A stretch of 64,000 nucleotides of DNA from Methylovulum sp. (GCF_028687615.1 NZ_JAQTZU010000012.1:43179-107178); one strand, 5' to 3'. Numbered from the stretch's first letter, positions 45,532 through 55,549 are shown. Notes: generated by a model from the letters alone, not told the origin. Numbers and translations: made by a program.

Positions 45532-46494
45532 CTACACATTATAGGGCGTGTTGACCCAATCTTTGAGGACGGCGACATCGCGTTCGGGCAAATACGAAAA
45601 ATCGCCGCTAATGTCTTGAAACACCGCAACCCCGCTATGCGGGGAAACCCGTTTGCCTTTCACCATGTAGAAAAACCAGGCAAAGGGATAACCCGCCTGA
45701 CGGTCAAACCGGCTTAGCAGGTTGTGCAATGGAACCCCTTTTTTGCCGCTGACATCGTCCAGTTGCGGCACGTTTTTTTGCGGGGTGTTGATAATTTCGA
45801 CATTGATGATTTGTTCGCCGAAACGACCGGTATGCCGATAGGGGCGGACGATCCAGTCGTTGGAAAACACCGCTTTTTGCCCGGCACTGCTACGGTTCCA
45901 GTCATCCATGAAGCGTTGCGCCGGATGTTCCTGGAGGTGGTATTTGTTGATTTCGCTCATAAAAATCGCCACATCCGTTTTGCGGCGATAAGAGTAACGG
46001 GCGGTGCCGATTGAGAAGGTTTCTATACAATCAGGAGCTAGCGGGTCTATAAATTCCTCTAAATCTTCGGGCGGACAGTCTGGGCTGACCAGTAAACGGT
46101 CTGACATCTCATGGGTTTTATCAATGTCGATTTGGACAAATTGCTCGGCTTGATGGCCTATTTGCACGACAAAATGCAAGGTGTTGCCGGTTTGCCGCGT
46201 GGCAATCAATTTTTGTTCGCGGGCATGGTCGATCAAAGTTTGCAGGTTTTTACCGCATTCGATATAAGTCCGCTCCGTCCATTCCACCAAATCGTTGGCG
46301 ATACGGTTGCCCGCCATATCGACAATACCGCCCAAGCGGTACCATTCCTCCCCGGTCTTGGCTAAACGGATAGGGTAATCAGGGTTGAGGGCTTGCAGTT
46401 TGACCAACAACGTATCGTCATTCTGCCCGGGCACCGTGTTTTTACAGATTTTTGCAAGCTGTTGCCCGTCCAGTTGAAAAGTGTGCTCCGTCAT
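45532..46494 (-). CDS. Nif-operon protein of unknown function
   Basis: A 320-residue soluble protein from the ATG at 46494, two bases after the stop of the LRV gene. I do not recognise a domain. Features are an early GQQLAKICKNTVPGQNDD, a Cys-poor body and a C-terminal region (YPFAWFFYMVKGKRVSPHSGVAVFQDI). The frame is open further upstream, inside the LRV gene, but the close spacing favours 46494. It is probably nif-coexpressed. Confidence 0.75.
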   Translation of the reverse strand: MTEHTFQLDGQQLAKICKNTVPGQNDDTLLVKLQALNPDYPIRLAKTGEEWYRLGGIVDMAGNRIANDLVEWTERTYIECGKNLQTLIDHAREQKLIATRQTGNTLHFVVQIGHQAEQFVQIDIDKTHEMSDRLLVSPDCPPEDLEEFIDPLAPDCIETFSIGTARYSYRRKTDVAIFMSEINKYHLQEHPAQRFMDDWNRSSAGQKAVFSNDWIVRPYRHTGRFGEQIINVEIINTPQKNVPQLDDVSGKKGVPLHNLLSRFDRQAGYPFAWFFYMVKGKRVSPHSGVAVFQDISGDFSYLPERDVAVLKDWVNTPYNV

Positions 46495-46496
46495 GA

Positions 46497-47273
46497 TTAG
46501 GCTTCCGGTTTTTCGTTCTTGGGTGCGGCATTGGGCTGCTTGGCTAATCGCTTCTGTACCGCCGCCCTGACATCGGGTTCGGGGTCTTCCAGCAGACCGG
46601 CCAATGCTTCTGGCGCGACGCGTTGCACGGCGGTGTAGCGCACCAGCCAATCGGGATCATTCAATAGAGTCGCGGCATCTTCGGGATCCATGCGTCCGGC
46701 GAGGACGCGCCGGACTTCGGGGGCGTCGTCATGCGCCATTAGCCCTAAACTGACTTTGGGCAAGCGTTCAGCCACCACTTTGCGGACTTGCATATCTTTA
46801 TCGCGGATCAGCCGGAACAAACGGCCTTCAGGCAGGCGTCTGGCGACGGTCAGCCTGACAATGTAATCCACATCTTCCGCCAGTTTTTCCAAGGCTTCGG
46901 GCGCGATACGGTCAGCGACGGTCATACGCACTTCGCGGTCAGGATCATCAAGCAATAGCTCAAGCTGGCTTTGCGGCAAACGGTAAGCGACAGCACGCCT
47001 GACCACTTCATCATCGTCATTGACCAATCCCACCAAGGCTTTTTGTGGTGCATACCGGACGGCAATCGCCCGCCTTTCCCAAAAACCATCGTGCAGGTAA
47101 TGTTCGGCAAAGCTGGGGTTCACGCGGAAAAAACGGTCGATTTGCCGCCCGCTTTCAACTGTCAAGCAGGTGTCCCCGGGCATACAGCGGCCCATCAACA
47201 GGGTTTTGCCACGAAACAGGCAGAGGCTGCAATCCGCTATAGGCACTGTAACAGGGCTTTCACGACCGGACAT
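46497..47273 (-). CDS. 4Fe-4S leucine-rich-repeat-variant (LRV) protein
   Basis: A 258-residue protein. The N-terminal cysteines DCSLC ... GRC ... DTC (residues 15, 18, 30 and 36) match the 4Fe-4S site of the Azotobacter vinelandii LRV protein, also encoded in the nif region. Eight or so 24-residue helical repeats follow, each like LLDDPDREVRMTVADRIAPEAL. Its function is not known. The C-terminus is charged and disordered. The close neighbours fit nif coexpression. Confidence 0.85.
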   Translation of the reverse strand: MSGRESPVTVPIADCSLCLFRGKTLLMGRCMPGDTCLTVESGRQIDRFFRVNPSFAEHYLHDGFWERRAIAVRYAPQKALVGLVNDDDEVVRRAVAYRLPQSQLELLLDDPDREVRMTVADRIAPEALEKLAEDVDYIVRLTVARRLPEGRLFRLIRDKDMQVRKVVAERLPKVSLGLMAHDDAPEVRRVLAGRMDPEDAATLLNDPDWLVRYTAVQRVAPEALAGLLEDPEPDVRAAVQKRLAKQPNAAPKNEKPEA

Positions 47274-47285
47274 ACAGGGTTCCGT

Positions 47286-47552
47286 TCACTCAGGGATGAT
47301 TTCGGCAACGACAATACCCGTCGCCGCTTCATAATCATTGGTCAGGCACAGGCAATGCTCGCGTCCGTCTATCAAATACACATTGAATTTTTCATATTCC
47401 AACACGGGGGTGTTGTTGGGTAGGTCATCATCCATACAGTAAGTGAAATGGATGTTTTGGTACTGTTGCCTGAGGGCTGAAACCGTGCTGTCATCAACGC
47501 CCATGCCCTCAATTTTATCGGCGATTTCCTGCACTTGTCCTGCTGTTATCAT
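47286..47552 (-). CDS. Small nif-associated protein (DUF6129-like)
   Basis: An 88-residue acidic protein. IHFTYCMDDDLPNNTPVLEY and INVYLIDG-type FNVYLIDGREHCLCLTND are its conserved-looking parts, matching small proteins found beside nifY/LRV genes. Function unknown. It is preceded by the structured element at 47600-47684. Confidence 0.7.
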   Translation of the reverse strand: MITAGQVQEIADKIEGMGVDDSTVSALRQQYQNIHFTYCMDDDLPNNTPVLEYEKFNVYLIDGREHCLCLTNDYEAATGIVVAEIIPE

Positions 47553-47599
47553 CCTATTTCCTTGTTTGAAGTTAAACCGCCCCCACGCGCCACGTCACC

Positions 47600-47684
47600 A
47601 CCATTAAGATTAAGGGTAGCGGCATCATTTCGGTAGCCCCGCTCTATCGGTGGCTCACCGGATGACGCTGCTTAACTTAATGGT
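47600..47684 (-). repeat. Structured element between nifY-type gene and small nif gene
   Basis: ACCATTAAGATTAAG (47600-47614) and CTTAACTTAATGGT (47671-47684) pair with one bulge. Inside, CGGTG/CACCG (47648-47660) and CGGTAGCCCCGC form smaller stems. It would be transcribed in the leader of the small nif gene and could be a repeat, processing site or regulatory RNA. Confidence 0.5.
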
Positions 47685-47711
47685 AGTGATCCGTTGCCTG
47701 GGTAGTGGGTG

Positions 47712-48416
47712 TTATCCAACCGCTTCCCGCTCAAACCTAAACCGCCCGCTGGCTTCAATACCCATCGCTTTTGCCAGCCACGGTGGTGGTGTGCCGGCAA
47801 TGACGCTTTGCAGTTGGGTAATCACCTCGGCAATGCTTTCCACCTCAGCCAATTTCATCGGATGTATGCCCAGCCTGACGATTTTTGCCGCCGCCGGGCC
47901 ACCAACCGAGGCCACATACAGCACTTTGCAATCCTGTATCTGTTCGGCGCGGAAGACATTTTTGTCATCGACCACCAAGCCTGGCGGAATTTCGGCGGTG
48001 CGGATGCCGATCAACCGTGCTTCATCGGCACTGACTTGATAAACCATAAACCAAGCGCAAGCACCAAAATGGCCGTTGATATGGATGGCGTCATCAGTGG
48101 CGCAGACTATCCTTACCGAACCCGGCATGTCCCCGTCCTGATAAGCCTGCACGTTTGGCAACACTTTTTCGGGGGCGACATTTTTGAGGATGTTTAACGC
48201 TTGTTGCAAAACATCAACATCTACCTTGGCAAATTCACCGTTGTTGGCATTTTTGAGCGTGTCCAATTCGATAGCGGCAACCTTGCTTTCCGTCATTGGG
48301 GCATCGACACACTGACCCAGTATGTTCAGCAAGGATTTGGCATCGGTATCGGGCAAGGCGCGTGCCGCAAGCCCGATGCGTAGAGCCAGTTCCCGTGATA
48401 GCGCGTTCTGGCCCAT
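47712..48416 (-). CDS. NifY/NafY-type FeMo-cofactor carrier
   Basis: A 234-residue protein. The N-terminal part (ELALRIGLAARALPDTDAKSLL) resembles the apo-dinitrogenase-binding domain of NafY. The C-terminal half is the NifX/NafY cofactor-binding domain: VRIVCATDDAIHINGHFGACAWFMVYQVS and SVGGPAAAKIVRLGIHPMK. It likely chaperones apo-NifDK or carries FeMo-co. Position after nifT and the ferredoxin fits nifY. Confidence 0.8.
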   Translation of the reverse strand: MGQNALSRELALRIGLAARALPDTDAKSLLNILGQCVDAPMTESKVAAIELDTLKNANNGEFAKVDVDVLQQALNILKNVAPEKVLPNVQAYQDGDMPGSVRIVCATDDAIHINGHFGACAWFMVYQVSADEARLIGIRTAEIPPGLVVDDKNVFRAEQIQDCKVLYVASVGGPAAAKIVRLGIHPMKLAEVESIAEVITQLQSVIAGTPPPWLAKAMGIEASGRFRFEREAVG

Positions 48417-48420
48417 GGCC

Positions 48421-48621
48421 TTATGCCTCTAATGGCAAGATGCAGTTGTCGATAGGGCAAACTTTGACGCATTGCGGCACGTCAAAATCGCCTTCGCATT
48501 CGGTGCAAGTGCGTTTGTCAATTTTAAAGACGATGGCGCCTTCGGTGATGGATTGGGTCGGACATACGGGTTCGCAGTCGCCACATGAAATACAGTCTGC
48601 TTCAACAATATAAAGGGCCAT
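48421..48621 (-). CDS. 2[4Fe-4S] ferredoxin, nif-linked
   Basis: A 66-residue ferredoxin. The first cluster motif is CISCGDCEPVCP (residues 10-21). The second is CTECEGDFDVPQCVKVCP, with an eight-residue spacing between Cys as in FdxN/VnfF-like ferredoxins. It probably passes electrons within nitrogenase assembly or catalysis. Its start overlaps the nifT stop by one base. Confidence 0.9.
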   Translation of the reverse strand: MALYIVEADCISCGDCEPVCPTQSITEGAIVFKIDKRTCTECEGDFDVPQCVKVCPIDNCILPLEA

Positions 48622-48845
48622 TAGTCTTCTCCTGAATCTACGCGTTTTGCGCGTAAGGTAATGGGGAAATCGGGCGGGGTTATCGGTTCAAAGTAATATT
48701 TTGAGCCATCGGCTAAAACAACTTCACCGCCCCAAAGCTCGGCGGTATCGAATTCGACGGACTCCGCCACTTCTTCCAAGTCTTTTTTCGGCACGTAGAA
48801 GACCAATTTGCCTTCCGGGTTTTTTTTCAACATGACGCTAGGCAT
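48621..48845 (-). CDS. nifT: Nitrogen fixation protein NifT
   Basis: A 74-residue protein. MPSVMLKKNPEGKLVFYVPKKDLEE and ELWGGEVVLADGSKYYFEP match NifT/FixU, a small beta-rich protein regularly found after nifK. Its role is not settled; it is dispensable in several diazotrophs. Confidence 0.9.
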   Translation of the reverse strand: MPSVMLKKNPEGKLVFYVPKKDLEEVAESVEFDTAELWGGEVVLADGSKYYFEPITPPDFPITLRAKRVDSGED

Positions 48846-48869
48846 TTGGTTTCTCCGTTGTACGCTGGA

Positions 48870-48903
48870 AAAACCTGCCAGGTTTTTAAAACCTGGCAGG
48901 TTT
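48870..48903. repeat. AACCTGCCAGGTTT palindrome between nifK and nifT
   Basis: AAACCTGCCAGGTTT and AAACCTGGCAGGTTT form one long hairpin. Same general type as the palindromes at 25493, 40514 and 59073. It may set the nifT level relative to nifK. Confidence 0.7.
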
Positions 48904-48913
48904 GAAGTTAGGA

Positions 48914-50485
48914 TTAACGGATTAAATCGTAGTTGTAATCCGTTGTAGCCATACCTTTGGTTTCCTTATCCAACTGCTCCAACACTGCGTTGACCAAGGT
49001 GGTCAGCATGTAAATCGCGCCTTCGTAACCTAAGGTGGTCATGCGGTGCAGATGGTGGCGGTCGAAAATCGGGAAACCGATGCGTATCAATGGCACTTCG
49101 TCCGCTTCGCCTTTATAGAAGGTGTCGCGTTGGATGAATTTACCATAGGAGTTGCCGATCATGAAATCCGGTTTGTTGGTGAACATCAAGGAGCGGAAAT
49201 GCCACAAGTCTTTGCCAATGTGGATTTGGGTGTTTTTGCCATAAGGTGAATCCGCGCAGATTTTTTCCATCGCTTTCAACCAGCGTTTGTTGGCGTGGTT
49301 GCACAAGACATCAGAAGGTTCTGCACCTAATTCCAGCAAGAATTTAGTCATGCCCATGACGAAATCGGCATCGCCGTACAACGCAAACTTTTTGCCGTGC
49401 AACCAAGCGTGCGAGTCGGTGATCATGTCCACCAAGCGGCCACGTTCCAATTCCAATGAGGCAGGGATTTCTTTGCCAGTCAGTTTAGAGATGGCCATCA
49501 AAAATTCGTCAGTCCATTCCAAGCCCATTGGGATGTTGATGCTGGTGGCAGGTTGATGCCAGATGTTTTGCACGAACTTTTTGGTTTTTTCCAACTGCCA
49601 AGGTTGCAACAAGATAGTGTCTATTGCATTTGGCGCGTCTTTGACTTCCGCTTGGGTGGTGCCGCCCGCATACATGCGGAAAGTACCATCAGCCGGGGTG
49701 TCCAAGACTTCAGAAGGGTCGCTTAACAAGGAATAATCCACGCCCATTTCTTTCATCATGCGGTGCATGACGCGGAAATTGCCCAAATAAGTTTCAAAGC
49801 CAGGCACTAGGTTGATTTTGCCATTGCTGCCAACGACTTTGTCTTCCATGTGGTTCAGGGTGAAATATTTCGCCATGCCTTCAAACATATTGTCCCAGCC
49901 CGTGGTGTGGCTGCCGACAAAGCTTGGGGTATGCGCGAATGGAGTTGGGTAATCTTGCTCGATATGGCCGGCTTTTTTGGCGTTGTTGATGAACGCGTTC
50001 AAGTCGTCACCGATCACTTCCGCCATACAGGTGGTGGACACGGCGATGATTTCTGGTTGGTATAACGCCTTGGCATTTTCCAAACCGGCAAACATATTTT
50101 TTTGTCCGCCGAACACCGCCGCATCTTCAGTCATCGAGTCGGATACGCAAGAGATTGGCTCTTTGAAATGACGGTTGAAATAAGTACGGAAATAAGCGAC
50201 ACAGCCTTGTGATCCATGCACATACGGCATGGTTTTTTCAAAACCCAGCGCACACAATACCGCACCTAAGGGTTGGCAAGCTTTGGCAGGGTTGACGGTC
50301 AACGCTTCACGGTTGAAGTTCAGCTCTTGATATTCCTTGGTGGTGGTCCATTGGAACACTTCATCAATTTTTTCTTGAGGATGGCACTCTTCGTAAGCTT
50401 CACGTTTGTTAGTGATGTTAGCCTTGTATTCATCGGTTCTGAACAAAGGATAGCTAGGTTGGATGTTATCGACTTGTTGGCTCAT
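48914..50485 (-). CDS. nifK: Nitrogenase MoFe protein beta chain
   Basis: A 523-residue NifK. P-cluster cysteines are visible in NPAKACQPLGAVLCALGFEKTMPYVHG, the GSQGCVAYFR segment and STTCMAEVIGDDL. It pairs with NifD to hold the P-cluster. The length is normal for the Mo nitrogenase. Intergenic repeat DNA of 186 bases separates it from nifD. Confidence 0.97.
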   Translation of the reverse strand: MSQQVDNIQPSYPLFRTDEYKANITNKREAYEECHPQEKIDEVFQWTTTKEYQELNFNREALTVNPAKACQPLGAVLCALGFEKTMPYVHGSQGCVAYFRTYFNRHFKEPISCVSDSMTEDAAVFGGQKNMFAGLENAKALYQPEIIAVSTTCMAEVIGDDLNAFINNAKKAGHIEQDYPTPFAHTPSFVGSHTTGWDNMFEGMAKYFTLNHMEDKVVGSNGKINLVPGFETYLGNFRVMHRMMKEMGVDYSLLSDPSEVLDTPADGTFRMYAGGTTQAEVKDAPNAIDTILLQPWQLEKTKKFVQNIWHQPATSINIPMGLEWTDEFLMAISKLTGKEIPASLELERGRLVDMITDSHAWLHGKKFALYGDADFVMGMTKFLLELGAEPSDVLCNHANKRWLKAMEKICADSPYGKNTQIHIGKDLWHFRSLMFTNKPDFMIGNSYGKFIQRDTFYKGEADEVPLIRIGFPIFDRHHLHRMTTLGYEGAIYMLTTLVNAVLEQLDKETKGMATTDYNYDLIR

Positions 50486-50538
50486 GGTAATCTCCTACGC
50501 GCCACTAATCTGTGGACGGCGTTATGGGGGGAATTAAT

Positions 50539-50655
50539 CGTTCCCACGCTCTAGCGTGGGAATGCTTCTGCGGACGCTCCGCGTCCCGTACCGCCGGAGC
50601 GGTTGGGGCTGCGTTCCCACACTACCCCGGCGGGGTACGCCGGAGCGTGGGAACG
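50539..50655. repeat. GTTCCCACGCT hairpins between nifD and nifK
   Basis: CGTTCCCACGCT/AGCGTGGGAA (about 50539-50562) forms one hairpin. GCGTTCCCAC (50611-50620) with CGTGGGAACGC (50645-50655) forms a second. They lie in the middle of the nifHDK operon. Confidence 0.75.
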
Positions 50656-50671
50656 CTGAACGATAGCTGGG

Positions 50672-52150
50672 TTAAGCGGCAACCTTCACTGCTTCGCTAT
50701 TGGCATCCGTTTTCCACGGTGCTTTTACTTGCTTCCAGCAGGGGTTATTGATGGTCATGTCCATATCGCGGGCGAAGATGGCGAAACCGTCATAGCCGTG
50801 GTAGGGGCCGGAATAATCCCAAGAGTGCATTTGCCGGAACGGGACACCCATTTTTTGGAAAATGTATTTCTCTTTAACACCAGAGCCGACCAGGTCAGGT
50901 TGGACTTTCTTGACGAACTCTTCAAACTCATAGCCTGTGACATCGTCATACAACAAGGTCGCATTGCCCATTTCTTTGATGGTACGGTCATAATCGTCGT
51001 TGTGACCGAATTCGTAACCGGTACCGACCACTTCCATGCCCAAATCTTCATACGCGCCAATCACATGGCGTGGACGCAAACCACCGATGTATAACATCAC
51101 ACGTTTGCCTTCCAGGCGTGGTTTGTATTTGTCGATGACGGCCTGATATTCAGATTCATAACGGGCAATCACGCGCTCGGCACCTGCTTGGATCGTTTCG
51201 TCAAAGTGTGAAGCGATACGGCGCAGTGATTCGGCGATTTTGGTAGGGCCGAAGAAGTTGTACTCAATCCAAGGGATTTTGTACTTTTCTTCCATGTGCC
51301 GGGCGATGTAGTTCATCGAACGGTAGCAATGGATCAGGTTCAGCTTAACCTTTGGCGTTTTTTCGATTTCTGCAATCGTGCCGTCGCCAGACCATTGGGC
51401 AACAACGCGCAAACCCATTTCTTCCAGCAGGGTACGTGAAGCCCAAGCGTCGCCACCGATGTTGTAGTCACCAATCACGGCGACATCATAAGGGGTGGTC
51501 GGGAAGCTGTCGTCACCATCGCGGTTTTCCAAAACCCAGTCACGGATCGCGTCATTGGCGATATGGTGGCCTAAAGATTGGGATACGCCACGGAAGCCTT
51601 CGCAACGGACAGGCACAACGGGTTTGCCGATTTCCTTATTGCCTTTCTTGGCGACCGCTTCAATATCGTCACCAATCAAACCAATCGGACATTCGGATTG
51701 GATGCTGATGCCTTTGTGCAGCGGGAACAGGGCTTCGATTTCAGTGATGATTTTCGCCAACTTTTTGTCGCCGCCGAACACGATGTCCTTTTCGGTGAAA
51801 TCAGAGGTGAAGTTCATGGTACCGAAAGTGTTTACGCCAGTGGTGCCGACGTAATAGTTACGGCGACCGGCGCGGGAGTATTGTCCGCAGCCGACCGGGC
51901 CGTGGGAAATATGGATCATGTCCTTGATCGGGCCCCAAACCACACCTTTAGAACCGGCATAAGCGCAACCACGGATGGTCATGACGCCAGGCAAAGATTT
52001 ACGGTTGGAAGTGATACATTTATTGGATTTTTCGAGAGATTGGTCGTTGATCGCCAAATGCTTGGCGCGGTCTTTTTTGGCTTGTTCGGGATAAATTTCC
52101 AGAACTTCCTGAATCAACGCTTCGGTCTCTTCTCTGGTTAAAGCTGCCAT
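50672..52150 (-). CDS. nifD: Nitrogenase MoFe protein alpha chain
   Basis: A 492-residue NifD. P-cluster cysteines are in [23 protein letters not shown] and [11 protein letters not shown]. The FeMo-cofactor Cys lies in HCYRSMNYI and the cofactor His in [16 protein letters not shown]. These mark a molybdenum enzyme. Confidence 0.97.
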   Translation of the reverse strand: MAALTREETEALIQEVLEIYPEQAKKDRAKHLAINDQSLEKSNKCITSNRKSLPGVMTIRGCAYAGSKGVVWGPIKDMIHISHGPVGCGQYSRAGRRNYYVGTTGVNTFGTMNFTSDFTEKDIVFGGDKKLAKIITEIEALFPLHKGISIQSECPIGLIGDDIEAVAKKGNKEIGKPVVPVRCEGFRGVSQSLGHHIANDAIRDWVLENRDGDDSFPTTPYDVAVIGDYNIGGDAWASRTLLEEMGLRVVAQWSGDGTIAEIEKTPKVKLNLIHCYRSMNYIARHMEEKYKIPWIEYNFFGPTKIAESLRRIASHFDETIQAGAERVIARYESEYQAVIDKYKPRLEGKRVMLYIGGLRPRHVIGAYEDLGMEVVGTGYEFGHNDDYDRTIKEMGNATLLYDDVTGYEFEEFVKKVQPDLVGSGVKEKYIFQKMGVPFRQMHSWDYSGPYHGYDGFAIFARDMDMTINNPCWKQVKAPWKTDANSEAVKVAA

Positions 52151-52209
52151 TATGAATCTCCTGCTGATGTCATGGGTAATCCCCCATAGACAGGTTTGAG
52201 GATGGAAAG

Positions 52210-52298
52210 CCGTAGGGACGCAAGGTTTTACGTCTTAAGTTTAGGCTTGCGCCCCTACGGTTGTTCTTTGTAGAGACATTGCAGCGCAAGGTCTCTAC
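52210..52298. repeat. Two hairpins between nifH and nifD
   Basis: CCGTAGGGACGCAAG... pairs with CTTGCGCCCCTACGG (52210-52260). GTAGAGAC (52270-52277) pairs with GTCTCTAC (52291-52298). They could stabilise the nifH mRNA 3' end and allow more NifH than NifDK. Confidence 0.75.
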
Positions 52299-52312
52299 GC
52301 ATTTCCTGGTAA

Positions 52313-53266
<954 letters not shown>

Positions 53267-53355
53267 TTATTCGATTTAATCAATTGAATTTATTACGCTA
53301 TTTGTTTTATTTTGAATAAAGCCCGCGTTAGCTTTCCCACATTTTGTTTTGTCGG

Positions 53356-53371
53356 TGTAAGCTTGCTTACA
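53356..53371. promoter_or_regulatory. NifA upstream activator sequence for nifH
   Basis: TGT-AAGCTTGCTT-ACA is an exact TGT-N10-ACA NifA site, about 100 bases upstream of the nifH -24/-12 promoter. Confidence 0.85.
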
Positions 53372-53654
53372 GTGGGGTTTTTGTGTGTGCGGGAGGTTTT
53401 AGGACAAAAGCCGCCAATTCACGCCTAGTCACAATAATGCGGGCAAATGGGCGATGGCTTCGAGGAAAGTTATGAAAAAAGAGTAGGCGGACATTGCCGG
53501 CCCTAATCTTAATCCACACTTCAGACCGGAATCTTTGCCCGTGCAGGTCTTAAGTAACCGCTCATAAATCATTTAACATTTTTATACCCGTAAGCTTCTA
53601 ATAATCCGGCTTGCCTGTTAAAGACTTCTACACGGTTACTTACCATGTCGCCGT

Positions 53655-53925
53655 ATGGGAATGGTTGGCATCACTTTTATCAGCGTGGTAGGGATAACCG
53701 CCTTATCAATCTTATGACAAAACCAGCGAAGGCTTGATCTCGATAGCTTCCGCTTGCGTAGGCGGGCTGGTCGGAATCTTTGCCCAACAGCCGGAGCAAT
53801 GCAACACGCAGGATACGAAGCCCATCGTTGGCAAGCGGCAGGGCAATTGTCATAAAGCTTACAAAACCATACCCCGTCTGTCGCCGCACAACCCATTAAT
53901 AATCAAAGGCATAAATAAATTTTAA
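53655..53925 (+). pseudogene. Possible frameshifted small membrane protein gene
   Basis: MGMVGITFISVVGITALSIL from 53655 stops at about 53715. In the next frame, DKTSEGLISIASACVGGLVGIFA continues what looks like the second helix of a two-helix membrane protein. A one-base shift near 53714 would join them. The 3' part holds the NifA site at 53848. The family is not identified and this may be chance. Confidence 0.3.
53848..53863. promoter_or_regulatory. NifA upstream activator sequence for the plus-strand operon
   Basis: TGT-CATAAAGCTT-ACA is an exact TGT-N10-ACA site, 65 bases before the -24 element at 53929. The 782-base divergent gap also holds the direct repeat CGGAATCTTTGCCC near 53527 and 53774, and otherwise no gene I am sure of. 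Confidence 0.8.
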
Positions 53926-53928
53926 ACA

Positions 53929-53944
53929 TGGATTGATTTTTGCT
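53929..53944 (+). promoter_or_regulatory. Sigma-54 (-24/-12) promoter of the SIR2-GTPase operon
   Basis: TGGATTGATTTTTGCT has GG-N10-GC spacing and TTGCT at -12; the -24 box departs from TGGCAC at three bases. It lies 36 bases before the ATG at 53980, which has AAAGGAG at 53967-53973. Confidence 0.75.
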
Positions 53945-53979
53945 TGGAGATTGATATTTAACCCCTAAAGGAGTTTTTC

Positions 53980-54843
53980 ATGTCTGCCACTGTATTTTCT
54001 GAAATATTAGCGGGTCTTTACGACAATAAAGTCGTGCCATATTTAGGGCCGGGCGTACTTTTCGATGCCAAAAACAAACTGACTGGCGAGTCCATGCCAG
54101 CCGACAGCAATAGCCTGATCCTGGCGATGAATGACGGCAGGCCCATGGCCCCCAAGCTCATGTATGAGTTTCCCCGTGCCGCGATGAACCTTGAGTTAAA
54201 ACGGGGCCGGAATTTTCTGGGCCAGTTCCTCACCAAGCTCTACGGCGAAACCCAATGGACACGCGCCGCCGTCCATGATTGGCTGGCTGAATGGAAACCC
54301 GCTTATGTCGTTGACATAAACCGGGACACCCAATTGCAAGACACTTATGCCGACGAAGAACATACCCTGATTGTCGGCATGGCACGGATCAGCGCCAGCC
54401 ATTTCCGTTTTAAAATCTATCATTTTGATGGCGGCGGTTATTTTGAAATTCCGCAAGAACAGATCGACCATCGGTTCCCCATCTTATTCAAACCGATGGG
54501 CACGCCCAAACCGGAAGCCAATTTTGTCGCTTCCGATGCCGATTATGTCGATTACATCACTGAACTGATGGGCGGCTTCGCCATCCCCGATTTCCTTAAG
54601 GAATACCGCAAAGGCAAGCAATACCTATTGATTGGTATGCCCCTGAACCGCGATTCGGAACGCATGGTGATGAGCGACATTGTCAGTGGTGCGGCGGAGA
54701 AAAAAGGGTGGGTGTTGAACAAAAATCCTACCGATAAGGAAGTGCGGTTTTGTAAAAAAATCGGTTTGGAAATCGTCGATGCAGATGTTGAAGACTTGCT
54801 GGCCGCCGTGGGTTTTGTTGTTGAGCAAAAAAAATCGGCCTGA
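53980..54843 (+). CDS. SIR2-like domain protein, nif-linked
   Basis: A 287-residue protein. The N-terminal VVPYLGPGV (about residues 17-25) is the nucleotide-binding start of SIR2-like (SIR2_2) domains. ILFKPMGTPKPEANFVASDADYVDYI and QYLLIGMPLN match later parts of that fold. Such domains bind or hydrolyse NAD; some act as deacylases, others as defence NADases. The usual catalytic His is not obvious. First gene of an operon with a sigma-54 promoter, so a role in nitrogen fixation is likely. Confidence 0.7.
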   Translation: MSATVFSEILAGLYDNKVVPYLGPGVLFDAKNKLTGESMPADSNSLILAMNDGRPMAPKLMYEFPRAAMNLELKRGRNFLGQFLTKLYGETQWTRAAVHDWLAEWKPAYVVDINRDTQLQDTYADEEHTLIVGMARISASHFRFKIYHFDGGGYFEIPQEQIDHRFPILFKPMGTPKPEANFVASDADYVDYITELMGGFAIPDFLKEYRKGKQYLLIGMPLNRDSERMVMSDIVSGAAEKKGWVLNKNPTDKEVRFCKKIGLEIVDADVEDLLAAVGFVVEQKKSA

Positions 54844-54940
54844 TGATGCGGTCCGATACCCTGGCCTGATCGGGCTGGTTGATGGCATAAGCTGTCCAGT
54901 CCGGGCATGGCCGCCCAAGCATCTTGATTGACAAACTAAA

Positions 54941-55549
54941 ATGACAGGTTATAGGCCGACTATGAAACCAGAATACTTGACTAGCCCAAGATTGGCGACT
55001 GTGCACGACACCTTGAAAATAGTTTTTGTCGGCACGGTCGGTTCGGGCAAAACAACCGCCATTTCATCGGTAAGTGAAGTGCCCGTGTTGGGCACAGAAG
55101 CTAAAGCCACCGAGCAAGACGCGCTACACCGTAAAGCCACCACGACCGTAGGCATAGAATACGGTGTGCTGCATATTTACGACACCAAAGTGCATCTTTA
55201 TGGCACGCCTGGGCAACGCCGGTTTGATTTTATGGCGGCGATTGCCTGCCAAGGCGCCATCGGCATGGTTGTCATGATAGATAACGCGCATCAGCAACCG
55301 CTGGCGGAAATTGATTATTTCCTTAAGCGTCACCGCGATTATTTAACCAAGCACCCCGTCGTTGTCGCCATCACCCATTATGACGACAACGATACCCAGA
55401 CTTATTTGATTGAATACCATAATTACCTTAAACAACAGGGTGTTTCCTGTCCGGTCATGCGTTTGGATGCACGGGAAAAAAACCAAGTCAGGGGAGTTGT
55501 CGAAAAATTGTATGGCGAAATTATGAAGCGGCGTACTATCGCGCTATGA
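54941..55549 (+). CDS. Small Ras-like GTPase
   Basis: A 202-residue G protein. G1 GTVGSGKTT (about residues 30-38), G3 YGTPGQRRF (about 87-95) and G4 THYD (about 145-148) are visible. The DxxG Asp is Gly-Thr-Pro-like as in MglA/CvnD-type bacterial GTPases. It likely signals with the SIR2-like or DUF364 protein next to it. An ATG at 54962 would drop seven residues and has a better spaced AGG. Confidence 0.75.
   Translation: MTGYRPTMKPEYLTSPRLATVHDTLKIVFVGTVGSGKTTAISSVSEVPVLGTEAKATEQDALHRKATTTVGIEYGVLHIYDTKVHLYGTPGQRRFDFMAAIACQGAIGMVVMIDNAHQQPLAEIDYFLKRHRDYLTKHPVVVAITHYDDNDTQTYLIEYHNYLKQQGVSCPVMRLDAREKNQVRGVVEKLYGEIMKRRTIAL

Noticed and set aside
47650..48197. Plus-strand open frames opposite the nifY-type gene
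   Set aside because: They are antisense to a well-supported gene and have no recognisable domain.
53636..53896. Minus-strand open frame of 86 codons in the nif control region
   Set aside because: Composition is Cys/Arg/Trp-rich, there is no ribosome site, and it covers the NifA site of the opposite operon; looks like chance.
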